NCBI GenBank assembly: GCA_044238735.1
Contig: JBIICS010000008.1
Span: 1-40,811 of the forward strand
From: JBIICS01 sp044238735
GTDB lineage: Bacteria > Bacteroidota > Bacteroidia > UBA4408
Reading direction: 5' to 3'
Length of the DNA: 40,811 nt
The translations under genes were made by a program, and so were the position numbers. The notes below the pieces were generated by a model that did no database searches, was not told the origin of the DNA, and worked only from the letters and a program-made list of their open reading frames with translations. This document shows, piece by piece, positions 31,319 through 37,933 of this stretch. The first letter of the stretch is position 1. Each line of letters opens with the position of its first letter.

Positions 31319-33079
31319 CTACCTAATAACGACCTCGTAGGGCATACGCATTAAAATACCCTGCTGAGAGGTAATCCGTTTAATTTGTTTGTAAAAAGTG
31401 TATTCGCTGCCCAATAATTGCTTGGCAAAGAATGCTTCTGTACCACCCGAAAATTCACTCATTATTTGTTCAAAAGGTTCTTTCTGTTTAGGTAAATCAA
31501 TCAAACGGTATTTATCTAGTTTAGCTAATTTAACCGCGTGAGCAATAGCATCATTTAATCCACCAAAATCATCTATTAAGCCAATTCTTTTTGCGTCAAT
31601 TCCACTCCACACCCTACCCTGTCCGATACTATCCACCTGCGATTTACTGATTTTTCTACCTTCTGCTACTTTTGTTATAAAATCATCATAAATGTTCTCT
31701 ACTTCCATTTGGATAACATCTCTTTCGAAAGAAGAAAGCGGACGGTAAACAGTGCCAAAATCGCCATACTTACCGGTTAATACGGTATCAACCTTAATTC
31801 CCAATTTGTTATTCATCATTTTTTGTCCACTAAACATTAAACCAAATACACCAATAGAACCTGTTATGGTATTGGGCTGTGCATATATTTTATCAGCCGC
31901 ACACGAAATATAATAACCACCCGATGCTGCCACATCGCCCATACTTACCACAAGAGGTTTAACCTTTTTTGCTAAAACAGCCTCTCTCCAAATAATGTCG
32001 CTTGCCAGTGAACTTCCACCCGGCGAATTTACTCGCAATACAATCGCTTTCACATTTTCGTCTAATCTAGCTTCGCGGATAGCTTTAGCTATTCTATCAC
32101 CACCAATAACATGTTCAGCCCCTTCTCCATCCTCAATTTCACCATTAGCATAAATTACTGCAACTTTTTCTTTAGTTGCCTGTATTTTAGGTTTTACTGC
32201 ATCAATGTATTTAGATAATTTTACAAAATTTAGATCATCAATACTTTTACTTCCTGTAAGCGACTTAAACTCATCCATCACCTCATCAAAATAGGCTACT
32301 TTATCAGCTAATTTATATTTTAATGCGTCTTTTGCATTTCTAACTAAAATTTGGTCGGCCAAATTTTGCAGCTCCTCCACGCTAATTTTTCTTGATTTTC
32401 CAACTTGTTCTTTCCAATAATTCCACAAAGAGTTCATGTAAGTGCGGGTTTGTAATTTGTTAGCCTCACTCATTTGATCAAGCATATAAGGCTCTACAGC
32501 ACTTTTAAATTTACCGTGGCGAATGATTTGAGGTTCAATTTCTAATTTTTCGAGGGCCCCTTTAAAAAACATGACTTGAGCACCCAATCCCTTTAACTCT
32601 ATTAGTCCTTGGGGATGAATAAACACTTTATCAGCTGCAGAGGCCATGTAATATGCGCCCTGAGTATATACGCTACTATAAGCATAAACCGGTTTTTTAC
32701 TTTCCTTTAACTGAAGCAAAGCATTTCGCATTTCCTGGTTAGTAGCAAATCCGGCCGGAATAGACTGAAAATTTAAATACACTGCTTTAATTTTATCATC
32801 TGTTGTTGCAGCTTCCAGGGCCGACAAAACATCATTAAGGCCTATTTCTTTGTTAGAAGATAGATCAGAAAAATTAAAATTCTCAAAAGGGTTTTTAGAT
32901 GCACGATCCTTAATTTCCTCTGCAAAATCGATCATTAAAATCGAATTGTCTTTTAACTTAACCTCTGTTTCGCTTCCAGATAAGGCTGCAACGGAGATAA
33001 AAAGAATAACAACCAATAAAAGGCTAGCTAAAATAATGCCTAACATAGAGGCAAAAACAAACTTAAAAAACTGTTTCAT
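31319..33079 (-). CDS. sppA: Signal peptide peptidase SppA (67 kDa type)
   Basis: An inner-membrane serine protease that degrades cleaved signal peptides. At 586 residues it has the tandem two-domain form. One N-terminal transmembrane helix is at about 8-34. The catalytic Lys is K192 in GKFKSAVEPYML, and the catalytic Ser is S386 in GDVAASGGYYISCAADK, both as in E. coli SppA. RVNSPGGSS and ITGSIGVFG flank it. It stands alone, divergent from folK. Confidence 0.94.
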   Translation of the reverse strand: MKQFFKFVFASMLGIILASLLLVVILFISVAALSGSETEVKLKDNSILMIDFAEEIKDRASKNPFENFNFSDLSSNKEIGLNDVLSALEAATTDDKIKAVYLNFQSIPAGFATNQEMRNALLQLKESKKPVYAYSSVYTQGAYYMASAADKVFIHPQGLIELKGLGAQVMFFKGALEKLEIEPQIIRHGKFKSAVEPYMLDQMSEANKLQTRTYMNSLWNYWKEQVGKSRKISVEELQNLADQILVRNAKDALKYKLADKVAYFDEVMDEFKSLTGSKSIDDLNFVKLSKYIDAVKPKIQATKEKVAVIYANGEIEDGEGAEHVIGGDRIAKAIREARLDENVKAIVLRVNSPGGSSLASDIIWREAVLAKKVKPLVVSMGDVAASGGYYISCAADKIYAQPNTITGSIGVFGLMFSGQKMMNNKLGIKVDTVLTGKYGDFGTVYRPLSSFERDVIQMEVENIYDDFITKVAEGRKISKSQVDSIGQGRVWSGIDAKRIGLIDDFGGLNDAIAHAVKLAKLDKYRLIDLPKQKEPFEQIMSEFSGGTEAFFAKQLLGSEYTFYKQIKRITSQQGILMRMPYEVVIR

Positions 33080-33170
33080 TTTAATTAATTAAATAATTTT
33101 ACGGCAATTATAGGAAATTTGTGCTAGTGTATGATTTAATTTAAACTTCATTAATCCCATTAAATAATAT

Positions 33171-33641
33171 ATGAGTTTGTTTGTTTTGTCCTTTGGCAGT
33201 AATATAGGGGATTGCAGGTTAAATATTAAAAAATGTTATAGGATTTTAGAGGAAAAATTAAATACCTGTTTAACGGTTAGTTCATTTTATATAACTAAAC
33301 CCTGGGGAAATATACATCAGAATGATTTTATAAACAGTGCAGGTTTCGGTGTAACCGTTAAAAATGCAACTGAAATTTTAGAAATTATACTGGAAACAGA
33401 GCGCGAGTTAGGTCGAATTAGAACTGAAAAATGGGGCCCCCGAATTTTGGATATAGACCTTTTATTTGTTGACAATGAGATCATTAACAACGATTGGATA
33501 ACAATTCCACATCCTTTTTTACACGAACGAAATTTTGTGTTGGAACCACTGAAGGAAATTTTACCAAATTATATACATCCGGTATTAAAAAAGGACATAA
33601 ACACCCTTTTTTTAGAGCTAAATAGAGCAAAATCAGATTAA
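33171..33641 (+). CDS. folK: 2-amino-4-hydroxy-6-hydroxymethyldihydropteridine pyrophosphokinase
   Basis: HPPK transfers pyrophosphate to the pterin precursor of folate. At 156 residues it has the standard length. Diagnostic segments are LSFGSNIGD at the N-terminus, SSFYITKPWG, then ELGRIRTEKWGPRILDIDLLF with the magnesium-binding DxD, and IPHPFLHERNFVLEPL. No other folate genes are adjacent. Confidence 0.95.
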   Translation: MSLFVLSFGSNIGDCRLNIKKCYRILEEKLNTCLTVSSFYITKPWGNIHQNDFINSAGFGVTVKNATEILEIILETERELGRIRTEKWGPRILDIDLLFVDNEIINNDWITIPHPFLHERNFVLEPLKEILPNYIHPVLKKDINTLFLELNRAKSD

Positions 33642-33690
33642 TAAACTTTCAATAATTATTAAAAATAGTTTTTTAATTAAAAACAAAGAG

Positions 33691-33698
33691 TAATTTTG
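33691..33698 (+). promoter_or_regulatory. Promoter element before the TPR/OmpA-like lipoprotein
   Basis: TAATTTTG is an exact TAnnTTTG. It covers the TTG at 33696, the longest in-frame start, so translation must begin later, at the ATG at 33732. Confidence 0.55.
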
Positions 33699-33731
33699 CG
33701 CTTTGAAAGTAAAAAAACGAAACTCCAAAAA

Positions 33732-35465
33732 ATGAAAAATAATTTAACAAAAGGAATTAGTATAGCCTTAGCTGCTACGGTGGTATTATCGAGCTGTAAT
33801 AGTTTAAACAAAATGGCCAGCAAATATGGAACAGTTAGTTACTCGGTAACTCCTAACCCATTGGAAATGCATGGTGATAGTATTAAAGTTGCGATTAGTG
33901 GCAAGTTTATACCCAAATACTACTGGGTTAAAGCCACTGTTAAAGTAACTCCGGTTATTAAAACTCCAAGTGGAGAAGTTGAACTTAAATCTAAAACCTT
34001 TGTTGGACCTAAAGTTAAAAATCCTGCTAAAGACGCGCAGGTTATTGCTAAAGAAGGTGGAAGTTTCAGCTATAATGATATAATAGCCTACAAACCCGAA
34101 ATGACTAATTCCACTTTAGAATTAAAAGCAAACGGTTCATATAAATCAAAATCAAAAGATTTCCCTCAGGTTAAAATTGCAGACGCTACCATCATTACAC
34201 CCCTTTTAGTGTCTAATGAGGTTAAAACTTTAATGGGTAAAGGTGAAATGCCTAAAACACAAACTTTTGGGTATGATGCCAATATCAACTTCTTGATTAA
34301 TCAATCTAACGTGCAACCAAAAGAGATTACTCAGGATGATGTTAAAGGTTTAGTTAAATTTTTAGATGATGCGGTAACAGAAGTTAAAGAAGGAAAAAAA
34401 GTTGTAAGTACAGTTAGCAACTATAACATTACCGGTTTTCAAATTGTTGCTGCAGCTTCTCCTGATGGAGAATTAGACCGCAACTCCAACCTTGCCAACG
34501 AACGCGGTGCAGCTGCCAGTAAATATGTTGCAGAGCAAATGAAAAAATTAGGCGTTACTGCTCCACAGGGCGCAATGAATGTTCAATCTATTGGTGAAGA
34601 CTGGGCAGGATTTAAATCGCTGATGACCGCATCAAATGTGCCTGATAAAGAAATGATTTTACGTATACTCTCTACCTATAGTGATAATGACGTTAGAGAA
34701 AGAGAAATTAAGAATATCTCTAAAGCTTATACAGAGATTTCTGATGAGATTTTCCCTCAATTACGTAAGGCTACCATTAAAGTATCTGCTGAAAAACCTT
34801 GCAAAACTGATGATGTTTTAAAACAATTAGCTACAACCAAACCTGATACCTTAACCGTTGAAGAATTGATGTATGCAGCCTCTTTATTTACGGATGTTAA
34901 TCAGCAATTAGGCGTTTACCAATCGGTTGCTACTGTTTATCCAAACGACTGGAGAGGGCATAACAATGTTGGTAGTATATTAATTATGCAAAATAAAGTA
35001 GATGATGCATTGGCAGCATTCGAAAAAGCTGATAAAGCAAACCCTGGAAGTGCTTTAATTAAAACTAACCTTTTAGCATGTGCTATTTTAAAAGGCGATA
35101 ATGCAAAAGCAGAAGAATTATACAAAGAAACAGGAGCCTCTGCTGAAGCTAACTACAATATGGGTAAAATCTATATTTTAAAAGGTAAATACGCCGAAGC
35201 AGTTTCTGCTTATGGCAGCGAGCAAACTTACAATGCTGCATTAGCTAAATTATTAAATGGAGATAAAGAAGGGGCATTAAAAACATTGGAAGCAAGCAAA
35301 GATGCTCAGAGTGCAAAATCGTATTACCTTAAAGCAGTGATAGCTGCCCGTATGAGCAACCAAGGTTTACTAACTGAATCTTTAGCTAAAGCTTTCGAAA
35401 AAGACCCATCTTTAAAAGAGAAGGCTAAAAACGATAAAGAATTTATTAAATATTCCATTAATTAA
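33732..35465 (+). CDS. Lipoprotein with OmpA-like segment and C-terminal TPR repeats
   Basis: About 577 residues from the ATG at 33732. The signal peptide ends in the lipobox VLSSC (MKNNLTKGISIALAATVVLSSC). A beta-rich N-terminal half, starting YGTVSYSVTPNPLEMHGDSIKV, is followed by a segment like Bacteroidota OmpA-type proteins (FQIVAAASPDGELDRNSNLANERG), including a later EDWAGFKSLM. The last 180 residues are tetratricopeptide-like (WRGHNNVGSILIMQNKVDDALAAFEKADKANPG and two or three more units). It is probably on the outer membrane facing the periplasm, perhaps as an assembly scaffold. I do not recognise a named family member; it is not adjacent to secretion genes. Confidence 0.8.
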   Translation: MKNNLTKGISIALAATVVLSSCNSLNKMASKYGTVSYSVTPNPLEMHGDSIKVAISGKFIPKYYWVKATVKVTPVIKTPSGEVELKSKTFVGPKVKNPAKDAQVIAKEGGSFSYNDIIAYKPEMTNSTLELKANGSYKSKSKDFPQVKIADATIITPLLVSNEVKTLMGKGEMPKTQTFGYDANINFLINQSNVQPKEITQDDVKGLVKFLDDAVTEVKEGKKVVSTVSNYNITGFQIVAAASPDGELDRNSNLANERGAAASKYVAEQMKKLGVTAPQGAMNVQSIGEDWAGFKSLMTASNVPDKEMILRILSTYSDNDVREREIKNISKAYTEISDEIFPQLRKATIKVSAEKPCKTDDVLKQLATTKPDTLTVEELMYAASLFTDVNQQLGVYQSVATVYPNDWRGHNNVGSILIMQNKVDDALAAFEKADKANPGSALIKTNLLACAILKGDNAKAEELYKETGASAEANYNMGKIYILKGKYAEAVSAYGSEQTYNAALAKLLNGDKEGALKTLEASKDAQSAKSYYLKAVIAARMSNQGLLTESLAKAFEKDPSLKEKAKNDKEFIKYSIN

Positions 35466-35528
35466 TTTCTAACTTAAACATATAAGTTATAAATTAGCGG
35501 CATTAATTAACAAACTAAAAACAAAACC

Positions 35529-35744
35529 ATGAAAAAAGTTGCTTTATTTTTATCAGTAGCTGCTTTAGCTTTATCTTTTACATCTTGTAAAAAATCTTAC
35601 CACTGCGAGTGTTCTGTAGCTGGTATTACAACTAAAGGTGCTTCTGCTGAGTACAACAAAAAAGATGCTGATGCTGCGAAAACTGCTTGCGAAAACGGTT
35701 CAAACAGTGCGTTTGGTGTTACTTGTAAATTTGTTGAGGATTAA
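35529..35744 (+). CDS. Small Cys-rich lipoprotein, 71 residues
   Basis: A signal peptide with lipobox FTSC (MKKVALFLSVAALALSFTSC) precedes a mature part of about 52 residues containing four further cysteines (YHCECSV, KTACEN, VTCKF). The pattern suggests disulfides or metal binding. It resembles the lipoprotein at 36786-37019 in layout. It is followed by a terminator and the DoxX-thioredoxin-like gene. The function is unknown. Confidence 0.8.
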   Translation: MKKVALFLSVAALALSFTSCKKSYHCECSVAGITTKGASAEYNKKDADAAKTACENGSNSAFGVTCKFVED

Positions 35745-35768
35745 TTCCTAGCAAAATGAAATTTTAAG

Positions 35769-35797
35769 GAGCCATCAATTTGATGGCTCTTTTTTTA
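35769..35797 (+). terminator. Terminator after the small lipoprotein
   Basis: GAGCCATCA (35769-35777) pairs with TGATGGCTC (35781-35789), followed by a T run. Confidence 0.88.
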
Positions 35798-35805
35798 TAT
35801 ATACA

Positions 35806-36723
35806 ATGAAATATATATCCTCTATATTAAATATTCTGCTGGGCGCAGTCTTCATTTTTTCGGGCATTTCGAAGCTTTTCCCTATAGAATTATTTGAGTA
35901 TGATTTAGTAGATTATGGTATTATTAATTGGGCCCTTTCTCCTTACTTATCACGTTTAATTATCTCCTTTGAAATTTTTCTGGGAATTTCACTTATCGTA
36001 AACTGGAATTTCAGGCGTACTATCTTTCCTCTTTCAATTTTAATTTTACTTTTCTTTACTTCCTTTTTACTTTTAAGAATAGTTGTATCCGGCAACGACA
36101 ACAACTGCGGTTGTTTTGGAACTTGGCTCCCAATGTCAAACGTTCAGTCTATTTTAAAAAATATACTTTTAATTGCTTTACTTTTTACTTCCTACAAAGT
36201 ATCCAAACAAAATCTAAGTTTTAAACGAAATAAACTATTTGTAAGCATATCATTAATTATTATTACCTCCGGAATATTTGCTTTTCGAATACCCGAAGAT
36301 TTTTATCTAAGTGAACCTAAGGCAAAATTGGAAAAGAATACCATTAATCCGGAAATATTTCCTCCGATCATTAGCGGAAATGACTCTATAAAACCCAATC
36401 AATCTAAACAATTTTTAGCCTTTTTTAGTTTAACCTGCCAACATTGTATTCACACTGCCCGAAAACTTACAATCATTCAAAAAAACAATCCCGATTGGCA
36501 AATTTTAGCCTATTTAAATGGCAATAAAGCGGACTTGGAAACTTTTAAAGAGAAATCTAAATTTAATTTAAATTACACCCTGTTTAACAAAAGGGATTTT
36601 GTACTTATAACCTTGGGTGGAGTGCCTAAAGTATATTTAAGCAATAAACTGGAAATTAAAGAGTATTGGACGGGAGAAGATTTCACCGAAAAAGAATTAG
36701 AATTAGCTTGGAAAAAATATTAA
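35806..36723 (+). CDS. DoxX/MauE-like membrane protein fused to a thioredoxin-like domain
   Basis: A 305-residue protein. The first half has four transmembrane helices and the DoxX/MauE marks GAVFIFSGISKLFP and the motif NNCGCFG (C101, C103) in a loop, as in MauE- and VKOR-like redox proteins. The second half is a thioredoxin-like domain with a CQHC pair (C211, C214) in FFSLTCQHCIHTARK and the cis-Pro region GGVPKVY. It could pass electrons between membrane and periplasmic thiols. The neighbouring genes on both sides encode Cys-rich lipoproteins. The role in oxidative folding is inference. Confidence 0.85.
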   Translation: MKYISSILNILLGAVFIFSGISKLFPIELFEYDLVDYGIINWALSPYLSRLIISFEIFLGISLIVNWNFRRTIFPLSILILLFFTSFLLLRIVVSGNDNNCGCFGTWLPMSNVQSILKNILLIALLFTSYKVSKQNLSFKRNKLFVSISLIIITSGIFAFRIPEDFYLSEPKAKLEKNTINPEIFPPIISGNDSIKPNQSKQFLAFFSLTCQHCIHTARKLTIIQKNNPDWQILAYLNGNKADLETFKEKSKFNLNYTLFNKRDFVLITLGGVPKVYLSNKLEIKEYWTGEDFTEKELELAWKKY

Positions 36724-36785
36724 GGCCGTTTATAGCTCTTGTTTGTAAGATATTTTTTTATATTTTTACGTCAAAACAATCTAAT

Positions 36786-37019
36786 ATGAATCGTTTATTT
36801 AAATCAGCAATAGTTGTAATTACACTAGTTAGTCTTTACTCTTGTACCAAATGCACCACCTGCGAAATTATCGTAGATCAGGATGGAGTTGGGCAAACTA
36901 AACGAAGTACATTAGAAAAATGCGGAACACGTAAAGAAATTAAAGAATTTAAAGAAAATCTTGAAGCGACCTATAAACCCTTTGGTGAAGAAGCAGTAGT
37001 TTCTTGTACCGATAATTAG
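36786..37019 (+). CDS. Small Cys-rich lipoprotein, 77 residues
   Basis: I start at the ATG at 36786 because it gives a lipoprotein signal (MNRLFKSAIVVITLVSLYSC); the longer frame from 36666 overlaps the previous gene and is not signal-like. The mature part begins CTKCTTCEIIVDQDG and has two more cysteines (EKCGTR, VVSCTDN). It shares its Cys layout with the lipoprotein at 35529. The function is unknown; a redox or metal-binding role is a guess. Confidence 0.75.
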   Translation: MNRLFKSAIVVITLVSLYSCTKCTTCEIIVDQDGVGQTKRSTLEKCGTRKEIKEFKENLEATYKPFGEEAVVSCTDN

Positions 37020-37043
37020 AATTTTTAAATATTCCTTTTTATT

Positions 37044-37071
37044 AATTGCCTGAAAAAATCAGGCAATTTTT
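37044..37071. terminator. Bidirectional terminator overlapping a stop codon
   Basis: AATTGCCTGA (37044-37053) pairs with TCAGGCAATT (37059-37068) around AAAAA. It serves the plus-strand lipoprotein; the minus-strand arm encodes the last two residues and TGA stop of the metallo-hydrolase gene. Confidence 0.8.
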
Positions 37072-37829
37072 ATTTTAAGTCCATCGTATGCTAAGCTACA
37101 ATTTTGTGGCAATTTAAGATTTACCTCCTCGTGTAATCCCAGTTGATGACTTATATGAGTGAAATAAGCTTTCTCGGGTTTAAGCTCCTCAACCAAGTTT
37201 ATAGCTTCAGCTAAAGTAAAATGAGAAAGATGAGGCTCGTTTCGCAGAGCATTTAAAACTATAACTTTTAGCCCCTTCAATTTTTCTTTTTCTTGGTCCG
37301 AAATATAATTGGCATCTGTTATGTAAGCAAAATCATCAACTCTAAAACCCAGAACAGGCATTCGCGCATGCATACACTGCACAGGCGTAAATAGTAATCC
37401 CTTAATTTTAAAAGGGAGTAAATTCACAAGGGTGTTTACATTTATTTCTGGAATTCCAGGATATTTATCTTCCGAAAAAACATAGTAAAATTCACGCTTT
37501 AAAGCGTTGAGGACACTTGGAGTGCAATAAATATCCATAGGGCGCTTTAATATATAATTAAAGCCTCTTACATCGTCCATGCCGGCAATATGATCTTTGT
37601 GCTCGTGAGTATACAAAACAGCGTCTAAACTCAAAACCTTTTCGCGCAACATTTGTTGCCTGAAATCGGGACCTGTATCAATTACTACCGTTGTTCCCTC
37701 TTTCTGAATTAACACAGATGAACGCAGGCGGTTATCATGTAGATTTACAGAAGCACAAACACGACAATTGCAAGCAATTAAGGGAATGCCCTGAGAAGTA
37801 CCTGTACCTAAAAAAGTTACTGTTAACAC
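37059..37829 (-). CDS. MBL-fold metallo-hydrolase, PhnP-like
   Basis: A 256-residue protein from a GTG start. It opens LTVTFLGTGTSQGIP and has the metallo-beta-lactamase motif HEHKDH (75-80), with the next His near 142-152 and a late THISHQLGLH. An extra cysteine set, C20, C22 and C25 (ACNCRVCA), is the second zinc site typical of PhnP-type cyclic phosphodiesterases. No phosphonate genes are nearby, so the substrate is unknown; a cyclic nucleotide or phosphodiester is likely. Confidence 0.88.
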   Translation of the reverse strand: MLTVTFLGTGTSQGIPLIACNCRVCASVNLHDNRLRSSVLIQKEGTTVVIDTGPDFRQQMLREKVLSLDAVLYTHEHKDHIAGMDDVRGFNYILKRPMDIYCTPSVLNALKREFYYVFSEDKYPGIPEINVNTLVNLLPFKIKGLLFTPVQCMHARMPVLGFRVDDFAYITDANYISDQEKEKLKGLKVIVLNALRNEPHLSHFTLAEAINLVEELKPEKAYFTHISHQLGLHEEVNLKLPQNCSLAYDGLKIKIA

Positions 37830-37933
37830 GAATTAAAATTATCATTTTTAAATGAGAATAACGTTTATTCATTAACAAAAATTATCAGGTTTTAATACGT
37901 TAATAAACATATAGTTTGTAGATTTATATATAC

